Of a stretch of 64,000 bases of DNA, positions 55,428-63,894 are shown in pieces (position 1 is the first letter of the stretch; every line of letters starts with the position of its first letter). The translations under genes were made by a program, and so were the position numbers. The notes beneath the pieces are model-generated. The model ran no database searches. It had not been told where the DNA came from and saw only the letters and a list, made by a program, of their open reading frames with translations. The DNA is from Cognataquiflexum gelatinilyticum (GTDB taxonomy: Bacteria > Bacteroidota > Bacteroidia > Cytophagales > Cyclobacteriaceae), in contig NZ_JANAEZ010000002.1 in assembly GCF_024813435.1 (NCBI RefSeq), positions 372,001 to 436,000 on the forward strand, in the 5' to 3' direction.

Positions 55428-58403
55428 ATGCGGGTAAAAGTTTGGGGTGTCCTTCTTGGGTTGTTGGTGATTTTTCAGTCGGATGCGTTGATGGGTTGGG
55501 AAAAATCCGGCTTGGATTCAAAATTGGATGAAAAGGACCCGCTTCTGTCAGAAAATCTTGGAAGGCAGATGGAGTGGGTGGACAGTGTATTTGAAACCAA
55601 CAGTTTTGAGGATCGGTTAGGGCAGCTTTTCATGGTAGCCGCGTATTCCAATAAGGATGAAAAGCATACCGAGGAAATTGCCAAACTTGTAACCGAGCAA
55701 AATATTGGAGGATTGATATTTTTTCAGGGTGGACCTGTGCGGCAAGCTAACTTGACCAATTATTACCAGTCGATTGCCAAAATGCCGCTTTTTATTGCCA
55801 TGGATGCAGAATGGGGAGTCAATATGCGCTTGGATTCCATCATAGGATTTCCCAAAGCCATGACCTTAGGAGCCATTCCCGATGAGGATCTGATCTATGA
55901 AATGGGAAAGGAAATTGCCTTTCAGTTCAAGGAATTAGGTATGCATATCAATTTTGCTCCTGTGGTGGATGTGAATTCAAATCCCGAGAATCCTGTGATC
56001 GGATACAGGGCTTTTGGAGAAGAAAAACATTTGGTCGCAAGGAAATCCCTTGCGTATATGAAAGGTTTGCAGGATAATGGGGTCATGGCTAACGCCAAAC
56101 ATTTTCCAGGCCACGGAGATACAGAGACAGATTCCCATTACACCCTTCCCGTCATCAAACATTCCGAAACAAGAATTAAGGATATTGACCTATACCCGTA
56201 TAGAGAATTGATTGAAAATGACTTGATGAGTGTCATGGTCGCTCATCTGCATGTGCCCAGCATGGATAGCGAAACCAATAAAGCCACCACACTTTCCAAA
56301 TACGTAGTCACTGATTTGCTCAAAAAGCAAATGAATTTCAATGGACTTGTTTTTACTGATGCCCTAAACATGAAGGGGGTTTCAAGTTACCTGAAACCCG
56401 GTGAAGTGGACCTTTATGCCCTTTTGGCGGGAAATGATGTGCTGCTGTACTCACAGGATGTACCCAAAGCAAAGGCATTGATCCTTCAGGCGATCAACGA
56501 AGGAAAAGTCAGCCAAGAGGAGGTGGATGAAAAGATCAGAAGAATCCTAAAAGCCAAATTTTGGGCAGGTTTGGATCAAAGGAGGCCCATTGAAACTTAC
56601 AAGCTAGCCGAAAGAATCAATAGGCCCGAGGCAGATTTGTTGGTAGAAAAACTTTATGAGAGAGCCATCACTGTGACCTCCAACAAGGATAATCTTCTCC
56701 CTCTCAAACATCTAGACATGCAGCATTTGGCTTCGCTTACCATTGGCGGAGATGGCGCAGAGTTTCAAAAAAAGCTTGACAAATATGCCAGGATAGACCA
56801 CTTTCAAATCAGCAAAGGTTCTGACCAAGGAAGTCTCAGTGACATGGCTGCCAAGCTGAATGACTATCCAACCGTCATAGTCGGAATGATGGGAATCACC
56901 AATACCCCAAAAAGGAATTTTGGGGTAAGTATGACTGATTTTGAATTCATCCAAAAACTGAGCGAAGAAAAAAATGTGATTTTGGCTGTTTTTGGAAGTG
57001 CCTATTCCATTAAATCTTTGCCGGAAATGCCGCATACCATCGTGGCTTTTGAAAATAATCCAGTCACACAAAAGCTTGTCCCTGAAATTATTTTTGGAGC
57101 AAGAGATGCACATGGCTTGCTTCCTGTTTCGGTCAACCTGACCCTGAGGCAAGGGACCGGGGGTTATTTAGAGGGATTGGGAAGGCTGTCATACAGTATT
57201 CCGGAAAGCCAAGGGCTTGACAGCAAAAAATTGGCAAAAATCGATACCATCATGGCCAAAAGCATTGCAAAAGAAGCTTTCCCGGGCGGGGTTATTTTGG
57301 TGGCCAAAAGTGGAAAGGTAGTCTTTGAGAAGGCCTACGGCTATTATGATTACAAGAAAACAAAGCCAGTAACCACAGAGACGGTGTATGACCTTGCCTC
57401 CATCACCAAAATATTGGCGACGACACAGGCGGTCATGTTTTTGGAAAGCCGGGGTATGATCGACATGAACAAGCCAATAGGACGATATATTCCGGAATTG
57501 CGAAATACCAATAAGGAGCATCTTATCCTAAAAGACATCCTAGCCCATGAAGCAGGTCTTGTTGCTTTTATGCCCCATTACGCAAAAACTGTAGAGGCGG
57601 GAAAATGGAAGTCTGAATATTACAGGACTGCCGCAGAGCAGGGATTTTCACTTCCTGTTTCCAATGATATGTTTGCAGTGAATTCCCTCCGTGACAGTAT
57701 ATGGGCTTGGACAGTGAAATCTGAGCTCAGAAAACCCGAACCCAATAAAAGGAAGTACGGCTATGTTTATTCTGATTTGACAATGTATCTGATGCAGGCT
57801 TTGGTTGAAGAACTGACCAATCAGCCGTTGGATGAGTTTTTGGAACAAAATCTATATGGACCCCTAGGCCTCTATACCATGACGTTTAATCCAGTCAACA
57901 AATATTCCATCGACCTCGTGGCACCGACAGAAGATGATGTGGTATTTAGAAAACGACAAATTCAAGGCTATGTACATGATCCGGGTGCCGCCATGTATGG
58001 GGGAGTTGCAGGTCATGCAGGACTATTTGGCAAAGCAAATGATCTCGCAGTAATGATGCAGCTGATGCTCAACGGAGGAAAATATGCAGATGTGGCATTT
58101 ATAGATGAGGAAACGGTTCATGAATTTACCAAAAGGCAATCAACCCAAAGCAGGAGAGGATGGGGATGGGACAAGCCGGAACCTGAAAAAGGCAAAGGCG
58201 GCAGCGCTGGGAATCTTGCACCTAAAAGTACTTTTGGTCATACCGGATTTACCGGAACATGTGTTTGGGCTGATCCCGAAAACGACCTGATTTATATATT
58301 TCTTTCAAACCGTGTCCATCCTTATGCCGAAAATAATATCCTGCTCAAAGATGGCGTCCGTCAGGAAATCCATGATGTCATATACCAAGCCATGAATAAT
58401 TGA
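55428..58403 (+). CDS. Beta-N-acetylhexosaminidase (NagZ-type GH3) fused to a serine beta-lactamase-like domain
   Basis: 991 aa with an N-terminal hydrophobic signal. GH3 domain about 45-390: NagZ signature KHFPGHGDTETDSHYTLP near residue 222 with the acid/base His, and FTDALNMKGVS with the nucleophile Asp. A GH3 C-terminal-type domain follows (about 400-570). Then a class C beta-lactamase/CubicO domain (about 590-985): SITKILATTQAV (SxxK), YVYSDLTMYLM (YxN-like, here YSD), HTGFTG (KTG-like). Predicted to act on peptidoglycan, removing GlcNAc and processing peptide or ester bonds. Seen in Bacteroidota next to bshA. Confidence 0.92.
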   Translation: MRVKVWGVLLGLLVIFQSDALMGWEKSGLDSKLDEKDPLLSENLGRQMEWVDSVFETNSFEDRLGQLFMVAAYSNKDEKHTEEIAKLVTEQNIGGLIFFQGGPVRQANLTNYYQSIAKMPLFIAMDAEWGVNMRLDSIIGFPKAMTLGAIPDEDLIYEMGKEIAFQFKELGMHINFAPVVDVNSNPENPVIGYRAFGEEKHLVARKSLAYMKGLQDNGVMANAKHFPGHGDTETDSHYTLPVIKHSETRIKDIDLYPYRELIENDLMSVMVAHLHVPSMDSETNKATTLSKYVVTDLLKKQMNFNGLVFTDALNMKGVSSYLKPGEVDLYALLAGNDVLLYSQDVPKAKALILQAINEGKVSQEEVDEKIRRILKAKFWAGLDQRRPIETYKLAERINRPEADLLVEKLYERAITVTSNKDNLLPLKHLDMQHLASLTIGGDGAEFQKKLDKYARIDHFQISKGSDQGSLSDMAAKLNDYPTVIVGMMGITNTPKRNFGVSMTDFEFIQKLSEEKNVILAVFGSAYSIKSLPEMPHTIVAFENNPVTQKLVPEIIFGARDAHGLLPVSVNLTLRQGTGGYLEGLGRLSYSIPESQGLDSKKLAKIDTIMAKSIAKEAFPGGVILVAKSGKVVFEKAYGYYDYKKTKPVTTETVYDLASITKILATTQAVMFLESRGMIDMNKPIGRYIPELRNTNKEHLILKDILAHEAGLVAFMPHYAKTVEAGKWKSEYYRTAAEQGFSLPVSNDMFAVNSLRDSIWAWTVKSELRKPEPNKRKYGYVYSDLTMYLMQALVEELTNQPLDEFLEQNLYGPLGLYTMTFNPVNKYSIDLVAPTEDDVVFRKRQIQGYVHDPGAAMYGGVAGHAGLFGKANDLAVMMQLMLNGGKYADVAFIDEETVHEFTKRQSTQSRRGWGWDKPEPEKGKGGSAGNLAPKSTFGHTGFTGTCVWADPENDLIYIFLSNRVHPYAENNILLKDGVRQEIHDVIYQAMNN

Positions 58404-58542
58404 TTTTGAGGGAATTTTGAGAAAAACATAATTGAATTCAATGAAGACTGCTTTTCCATAAAAATATTAAATCGAAATAATTGAACAATTTAATACAAAA
58501 AGCGTGTTTAATTTTTTGTTATAAACATTCATTTGACCCATC

Positions 58543-59700
58543 ATGAAAATAGGAATCGTTTGTTATCCTACTTTTGGAGGTAGTGGAGTGGTAGCCACAG
58601 AGTTAGGAAAAGCCCTAGCCAAAGAAGGCCATCAAGTCCACTTCATCACATACCGACAGCCTACAAGGCTTGACTTTTTTAACCAAAATCTCTTCTACCA
58701 TGAAGTGGATATCAAAAGCTATCCTTTGTTTGAACATGCGCCCTATGAACTTGCCCTTGCGAGTAAGATGGTGAATGTTGTGAATTTTGAGAAGCTTGAT
58801 CTCCTACATGTGCATTATGCCATTCCCCATGCTTCTGCTGCATACATGGCCAAGCAGATTCTCAAGGAACAGGGGATATATATTCCTGTTGTCACCACGC
58901 TGCATGGGACTGACATCACTTTGGTAGGCAAAGACCCCAGCTACGAGCCGGTGGTAACCTTTAGTATCAATCAATCCGATGCTGTGACAGCTGTTTCGGA
59001 AGATTTGAGAAAAGCGACTTATGAGCATTTTGCTGTCAAGAAAGAAATTGTGGTTATCCCGAATTTCATTGATCTTGAGCGCTTTAAGAGACAAAAGAAA
59101 GAGCATTTCAAATTGGCCATCTGTCCAAACGGTGAAAAACTTTTGGTGCACACTTCGAATTTCAGAAAAGTCAAGCGTGTAGAAGATGTGATCCATGTTT
59201 TCTATGAATTGAGGAAAAAAATACCTGCAAAACTGTTGTTGGTAGGGGATGGTCCTGAAAGGGACAAAATGGAAAGGCTCTGCAGGGAATTGGGTACCTG
59301 TGATGATATCAGGTTCCTTGGCAAGATGGAAGCGGTGGAGGAAGTCCTTTCTGTCGCGGATCTGTTTGTGATGCCTTCTGAAAAAGAGAGTTTTGGATTG
59401 GCAGCATTGGAAGCCATGGCCTGTGAAGTCCCTGTCTTGAGTTCAGATGCCGGAGGGATTCCGGAGTTGAATATCGATGGGGTGACAGGATTTACCTGTA
59501 AGATCGGTGATATAAAAACCATGACCGAAAAAGCCCTTGAAATCTTGGATGACAAAAACCTGGAGGGCTTTAAAGAAAGAGCACTCGCAAGGGCAAAGGA
59601 ATTTGATGTTTCCAAAATACTTCCCCTGTATGAGCAGGTTTATGTGCAGACATTGGAAGAAACCAAGTATATAAGCACAAAATTTGCATTGAATGATTAG
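58543..59700 (+). CDS. bshA: N-acetyl-alpha-D-glucosaminyl L-malate synthase (bacillithiol biosynthesis)
   Basis: 385 aa GT4 glycosyltransferase. The N-terminal MKIGIVCYPTFGGSGVVATELG is the BshA hallmark, followed by VHFITYRQPTRLD, LHVHYAIPHASAAYMA, VTTLHGTDITLVGKDPSY and the C-terminal nucleotide-sugar site MPSEKESFGLAALEAMACEVPV. It joins UDP-GlcNAc to L-malate in the first step of bacillithiol synthesis. A partial YpdA-like bacillithiol disulfide reductase is at the right window edge. bshB and bshC are not in the window. Confidence 0.95.
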   Translation: MKIGIVCYPTFGGSGVVATELGKALAKEGHQVHFITYRQPTRLDFFNQNLFYHEVDIKSYPLFEHAPYELALASKMVNVVNFEKLDLLHVHYAIPHASAAYMAKQILKEQGIYIPVVTTLHGTDITLVGKDPSYEPVVTFSINQSDAVTAVSEDLRKATYEHFAVKKEIVVIPNFIDLERFKRQKKEHFKLAICPNGEKLLVHTSNFRKVKRVEDVIHVFYELRKKIPAKLLLVGDGPERDKMERLCRELGTCDDIRFLGKMEAVEEVLSVADLFVMPSEKESFGLAALEAMACEVPVLSSDAGGIPELNIDGVTGFTCKIGDIKTMTEKALEILDDKNLEGFKERALARAKEFDVSKILPLYEQVYVQTLEETKYISTKFALND

Positions 59701-59741
59701 GGAATTTTAGTTCTTGAATAAAAAATATTATGTTTTAAATG

Positions 59742-59749
59742 TAAATTTG
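59742..59749 (+). promoter_or_regulatory. -7 box upstream of the fatty acid hydroxylase gene
   Basis: TAAATTTG, 84 bp ahead of the ATG at 59834; no well-placed TTTG partner. Confidence 0.3.
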
Positions 59750-59833
59750 TGAACCTAATAAGGATGAGTTCCACAATGCTTTATCACCAGAGATTGCAAA
59801 GTGATATTATTCAGTAACTCAAATGTTTAAACT

Positions 59834-60484
59834 ATGCCAACAAGTACAAGTACATTGAAAAAAATCGGAAGATTGGAAAGACCTGACAATACAGGTTCTG
59901 CCCATATGTTTCAGAACCCTATTCTGGAAAGGCTTTCAAGAACGCATATTTCAGTTCCAATTGTCCTTTTCTTTTTGGTTTCTTTGGTTTGCTTCTATTT
60001 TGCGATTACCAATACCAATATCAGTATCGGGGTAGGGATTTTGGTTGTACTTGCAGGAATTTTCGTATTTACTTTTGTGGAGTATATGATGCATAAGCAT
60101 TTTTTCCATATGGAACCTGATACCCCCATCAAAGACAAGCTTCAATACAGTGTGCATGGTGTTCACCATGATTATCCCAGAGACAAAGACAGATTGGCGA
60201 TGCCTCCATTTGTAAGTGCTGCCTATGTTTTGGTTTTCTATGCTGTTTTCACTTTGATCATGGGGGATTATGCCTTATTCTTCTTGCCCGGCTTCCTGAT
60301 TGGCTATTCTTCTTACTTAGGGGTTCACTACATTGTACATGCATACCAGCCCCCAAAGAATTTCTTGAAAATCCTTTGGGTAAATCATGCCGTGCACCAT
60401 TACAAAGATCCGGATGTGGCTTTTGGGGTTAGTTCCCCACTATGGGATTATATCTTGGGGACCATGCCCAAAAAGGAAAAGTAA
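59834..60484 (+). CDS. Fatty acid hydroxylase / sterol desaturase superfamily protein
   Basis: 216 aa, four membrane helices. The di-iron histidine motifs are in order: HKHFFH, HGVHHDYPRD, HYIVHAY and HAVHHYKDPDVAFGVSSPLWDYILGT. This matches FA2H-type 2-hydroxylases that modify sphingolipid acyl chains; Cytophagales make hydroxylated sphingolipids, so that role is plausible. Well separated from bshA and followed by a strong terminator. Confidence 0.9.
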   Translation: MPTSTSTLKKIGRLERPDNTGSAHMFQNPILERLSRTHISVPIVLFFLVSLVCFYFAITNTNISIGVGILVVLAGIFVFTFVEYMMHKHFFHMEPDTPIKDKLQYSVHGVHHDYPRDKDRLAMPPFVSAAYVLVFYAVFTLIMGDYALFFLPGFLIGYSSYLGVHYIVHAYQPPKNFLKILWVNHAVHHYKDPDVAFGVSSPLWDYILGTMPKKEK

Positions 60485-60490
60485 TTTAGA

Positions 60491-60521
60491 ATCCCTCTTT
60501 CTGATTGAAAGAGGGATTTTT
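60491..60521. terminator. Bidirectional rho-independent terminator
   Basis: Perfect 11-bp stem ATCCCTCTTTC (60491-60501) / GAAAGAGGGAT (60507-60517), followed by TTTT. It separates two convergent genes. Confidence 0.9.
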
Positions 60522-60987
60522 ATTTGGATTTATTTCTCTTGGAGAAACGCTTCAGAAATTCTTTTTTGAATTCGCTGTAGGATAATGAGTCCCTGATGCT
60601 GAGAAAAAAATCCTTTGGAATTTCCATCCTGTTGTAACGTATAGACTCAAGGCTGTCTGTTAGGGTAAAGGAATCATCGGTATCTTCTGTAATTCGCCAG
60701 ATTCTTTCAATTCCTGCCTCATTGCTCACTACCAGCAGATTTTCTTCGACACGATAATCATACCCAATCGGACCGATTTCGTGGTGGTGCAGGACGATCA
60801 GGGAGTCATTGACATAAAGTTCATAATAAGTAGAATCCTCCTCAAAGCCATACCAATTTCCCTGTATGCGGTTTTTTGTATTGGAGAAATTGCAGGCAGA
60901 GAAAGTAAAGGCAGTCACTATTCCTATAACCCAAAAGTTAGGTTTGAATAGGAGGTTTTTAAAAAGAAGCTGCAACCTGATTTTCAT
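60520..60987 (-). CDS. Hypothetical lipoprotein
   Basis: 155 aa. It has an unusually long N-terminus (MKIRLQLLFKNLLFKPNFWVIGIVTAFTFSAC), with an ATG before the hydrophobic part and a lipobox FSAC. The mature part looks like a lipocalin-type beta barrel (IQGNWYGFEEDSTYYELYVNDSLIVLHHHEIGPIGYDYRVEENLLVVSN), ending in a basic helix. Function unknown; lipocalin-like DUF proteins are common in Bacteroidota. Confidence 0.72.
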   Translation of the reverse strand: MKIRLQLLFKNLLFKPNFWVIGIVTAFTFSACNFSNTKNRIQGNWYGFEEDSTYYELYVNDSLIVLHHHEIGPIGYDYRVEENLLVVSNEAGIERIWRITEDTDDSFTLTDSLESIRYNRMEIPKDFFLSIRDSLSYSEFKKEFLKRFSKRNKSK

Positions 60988-61000
60988 TTTGGATTACCTT

Positions 61001-61008
61001 TATCTTTG
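61001..61008 (+). promoter_or_regulatory. -7 box for the epimerase-like gene
   Basis: TATCTTTG matches TAnnTTTG, 48 bp before the ATG at 61057. Confidence 0.4.
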
Positions 61009-61056
61009 TCAGACAGTCAAATTACCAAATATTTGAAAATTTTACCACAGTTTTTT

Positions 61057-61875
61057 ATGAGTTCAATATCTATCATCGGATTGGGTTGGTTGGGAGAGCC
61101 TTTGGCATGGCATCTTTTGGAAAAAGGGCACTTGGTCAAAGGGAGTACGACCTCTCCCGATAAGTTATCCGGATTGCAATCCAAAGGGATAGAAACCGCT
61201 TTGTTGAAATTTAATCCCCATCCTGAAGGTATAGGATTTAGGTCTCTTTTTGAAACTAATGTGCTTTTTGTCAATATCCCCCCAAGGTCAAAATCTGTTC
61301 CTGAAGGTTTTTATGCAGAGCAGATCAAATTTGTAAAGGAATTGGCTGTACAGTCCAAAGTAAAGAAAATCATTTTTGTCAGCTCCACCTCAGTTTATCC
61401 GGATTGGAATCAGAAAGTGGATGAATCCTTTCCATTGACTTTTGAAAATACAGGGAGCCAAGGTATTTTGAGGGCCGAACAAATTCTCCAATCCGAAAAA
61501 AGCTATGAGCTGACTATACTCAGGTTTGGCGGATTGTTGGGAGTGGACAGGATTCCGGGAAGGTATTTTTCCGGAAAGTCAAACGTGACAGGAAACAGCC
61601 CTGTCAATTATATCCATCAGGTAGATGCAGTCAGACTGTCTTCTTGGATTATAGAAAAAAACCTTTGGAATGAGACCTTCAATGGTGTGGCACCAATGCA
61701 TCCCTTGAGAAAAGATGTTTATGAAAAGAATTCGCAGGAACTAGGCTTTGCTCCACCAATAAGCTACGCCGAAGATGGGGAAGCGATGTGGAAAGAAATT
61801 TCCTCTGATAAAATCTTGGCTACCGGTTTTCAGTTTCAGATGCCGGACCCTTTGGATTTTTGGTATAAGCCATAA
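61057..61875 (+). CDS. NAD(P)-dependent epimerase/dehydratase-like protein (YeeZ-type)
   Basis: 272 aa from the ATG at 61057 (MSSISIIGLGWLGEPLAWHLLEKGH). The longer start at 61006 adds no domain and would remove most of the leader after the -7 box. Rossmann motif GLGWLG; ILRFGGLLG and the SSTSVYPDWNQKVDES region resemble extended SDR proteins but with the atypical G-x-G-x-x-G of YeeZ. Substrate unknown. It ends within the T-run of the opposing ABC-F terminator. Confidence 0.82.
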   Translation: MSSISIIGLGWLGEPLAWHLLEKGHLVKGSTTSPDKLSGLQSKGIETALLKFNPHPEGIGFRSLFETNVLFVNIPPRSKSVPEGFYAEQIKFVKELAVQSKVKKIIFVSSTSVYPDWNQKVDESFPLTFENTGSQGILRAEQILQSEKSYELTILRFGGLLGVDRIPGRYFSGKSNVTGNSPVNYIHQVDAVRLSSWIIEKNLWNETFNGVAPMHPLRKDVYEKNSQELGFAPPISYAEDGEAMWKEISSDKILATGFQFQMPDPLDFWYKP

Positions 61876-61898
61876 AAAAAGGGATCAATCGATCCCTT
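61874..61898 (-). terminator. Terminator overlapping the ABC-F stop codon
   Basis: On the minus strand AAGGGATC, loop GATT, GATCCCTT, then seven T. The hairpin's left arm is the last coding sequence and the stop codon is within the loop/right arm. Confidence 0.8.
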
Positions 61899-63774
61899 CC
61901 AATTCGCTCAGTTCAAGCCACCTCATTTCGAGATCCTCCAGCTCTTTTTCTATTTTTTGGATTTGTTTGGCCCAATCGATCATCAGCTGATGGTCTTCTG
62001 AACCGGTATTGATTTTGGACACCAATCCGTCTTTTTCATTGGTCAGAGTTTGGATTTTGGCATTGATTTCTTCGTATTCTTTTTTCTCCTTGAAGCTTGC
62101 CTTAGATTTTCCCGGATCGATGTTGGTTTTTTCAGCTTTTGGAGCTGACATTGTTTTCTCCTCCTTTTTTGCAGATTTTTCTTCTTTTTCCCACTCTCTG
62201 AATTCAGAATAGTTGCCTGGAAAATCTTTGATAATTCCTTCTCCTTCAAAAACAAACAAGTGCTCCACCAACCTGTCCATAAAATACCTGTCGTGGGATA
62301 CGATGATCAGGCAACCCGGAAAGTTGTCTAAAAACTCCTCCAAAGTATTCAGCGTTACAATGTCCAGGTCATTGGTCGGTTCATCGAGAATCAGGAAGTT
62401 GGGACTTTTAATCAATATCATAAGCAGCTGCAATCTCCTCCGTTCTCCACCACTCAACTTTGCAATCGGGGTATGTTGCTGTTTGGGAGGGAAACCGAAT
62501 TTGGTCAGAAACTGGGAAACAGAAATAGTTGCTCCACCAGCCACAGTCACCACTTCTGCGACTTCTTTCACGATATCCAATAATCTCTTCTCTTCGTCAA
62601 AGCTGTCTTCTTCCTGCCTGTAATAGCCGATTGCAGTGGTCTGACCGATGCTGATTTTTCCGCTGTCAGGCGGAAGCATGCCTGTGATCATATTCAAGAA
62701 AGTGGTCTTTCCGGCACCGTTGGGTCCGACGATGCCGATTTTATCCCCTTTCTTGAAGGTATAACTGAAGTCCCGGAGGATCTTTTTGTCCTCAAATGAT
62801 TTGTTCAGCTTTTCTATTTCGATGATTTTGTTGCCTAACCTTTGAGAAGTGACTTTGAGTTCGATCTCGCGTTCTTCCTTTTTCATAAAGGCTTTTTCCT
62901 TTGTCTCCTCAAAGGCATCTACCCTGTATTTGGCTTTGGTACTCCGCGCTTTAGGCTGTCTTCTGATCCAATCCAGTTCTTTTTTGTAAAGGCTTTTGGC
63001 TTTTTCCTGTTCGGTGGCTTCTATCTCTCTTCTCTCTTCTTTCTTTTCGAGAAAATAACCATAATTCCCCATGTACCTGTGAATGCTGCCATTGTCAAGT
63101 TCAAGGATCTGATTGGTAACTTTTTCGAGAAAATACCTATCGTGCGTCACCATAAACAGCGCAAGGTTGGCTTTGGAAAGGTAATCTTCCAGCCACTCAA
63201 TCGTCTCCAGATCAAGGTGGTTGGTAGGTTCATCCAGCAGCAAGAGGTCTGGTTTTTCCAAAATTGCTTTTGCCAAGGCAACACGCTTTCGCTGACCGCC
63301 ACTCAGATTGCTGACTGCCATTTCTGTGTCGTGGAGACCAAGTTTACCAAGAACTTCATTTATCTGGTATTCAAAATCCCAAGCCTGCAGGGTATCCATT
63401 TTTTCAAAAATCTTCTGCATCTCATCGCCGTTGTCTTTGCCGTGCTCGGCATCCAACATGGCTTTGTGGTATTGCTCAATCACTTGGAGTGTTTCGTTTG
63501 TGCTTCCATCAAAAATGGTTTGAAAGACACTCATATTTCCCGAAAAGACAGGATTCTGATGCACATAGGCCACTTTGACCTGTTGGTTGATGGCTACATT
63601 GCCGGTGTCGGCAACTTCCTGACCCATGATGATTTTCATCAAAGTGGACTTTCCTGCCCCGTTGATGCCCACTAGGGCGATTTTTTGGCCTTGGTCTATG
63701 CCGAAGGAAATGTTTTGAAAAAGTTTGCGCTCGCCAAATGACTTGCTGAGATTTTCTACTGAAAGGTAATTCAT
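61885..63774 (-). CDS. ABC-F family ATPase (ribosome-associated translation factor)
   Basis: 629 aa with two ABC domains. First: Walker A GINGAGKST, signature LSGGQRKRV, Walker B LLLLDEPTNHLD. Second: GPNGAGKTT, LSGGERRRL, FLILDEPTNDLD. An inter-domain linker (about 240-300, RREIEATEQEKAKSLYKKELDWIRR) and a C-terminal coiled coil (about 560-625) match Uup-like ABC-F proteins. No membrane domain. Such proteins act on the ribosomal E site. Resistance-type (ARE) subfamily cannot be ruled out, but Uup resemblance is stronger. Confidence 0.92.
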   Translation of the reverse strand: MNYLSVENLSKSFGERKLFQNISFGIDQGQKIALVGINGAGKSTLMKIIMGQEVADTGNVAINQQVKVAYVHQNPVFSGNMSVFQTIFDGSTNETLQVIEQYHKAMLDAEHGKDNGDEMQKIFEKMDTLQAWDFEYQINEVLGKLGLHDTEMAVSNLSGGQRKRVALAKAILEKPDLLLLDEPTNHLDLETIEWLEDYLSKANLALFMVTHDRYFLEKVTNQILELDNGSIHRYMGNYGYFLEKKEERREIEATEQEKAKSLYKKELDWIRRQPKARSTKAKYRVDAFEETKEKAFMKKEEREIELKVTSQRLGNKIIEIEKLNKSFEDKKILRDFSYTFKKGDKIGIVGPNGAGKTTFLNMITGMLPPDSGKISIGQTTAIGYYRQEEDSFDEEKRLLDIVKEVAEVVTVAGGATISVSQFLTKFGFPPKQQHTPIAKLSGGERRRLQLLMILIKSPNFLILDEPTNDLDIVTLNTLEEFLDNFPGCLIIVSHDRYFMDRLVEHLFVFEGEGIIKDFPGNYSEFREWEKEEKSAKKEEKTMSAPKAEKTNIDPGKSKASFKEKKEYEEINAKIQTLTNEKDGLVSKINTGSEDHQLMIDWAKQIQKIEKELEDLEMRWLELSELEGID

Positions 63775-63808
63775 GCCGCAAAGATAGAAGGAAAAGGTTT
63801 TAATTTGG

Positions 63809-63836
63809 TAGGTTAAAAGGAATTAAGGTTAAGAGG
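63809..63836. repeat. Short octamer-phased repeat near the ABC-F start
   Basis: TAGGTTAA AAGGAATT AAGGTTAA GAGG, in 8-bp phase, upstream of the minus-strand ABC-F ATG. Its complement (TTAACCTT) resembles the units upstream of rlmN. Confidence 0.4.
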
Positions 63837-63894
63837 CCGTCTCAGGTCTAAATATTCAATTTTCGACGATTCATTCATCATTATTAATCCTTCA

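Noticed and set aside
62842..63675. A 277-codon open frame on the plus strand opposite the ABC-F gene
   Set aside because: Antisense to conserved Walker and signature motifs; Phe-rich shadow of Glu/Lys-rich coding sequence.
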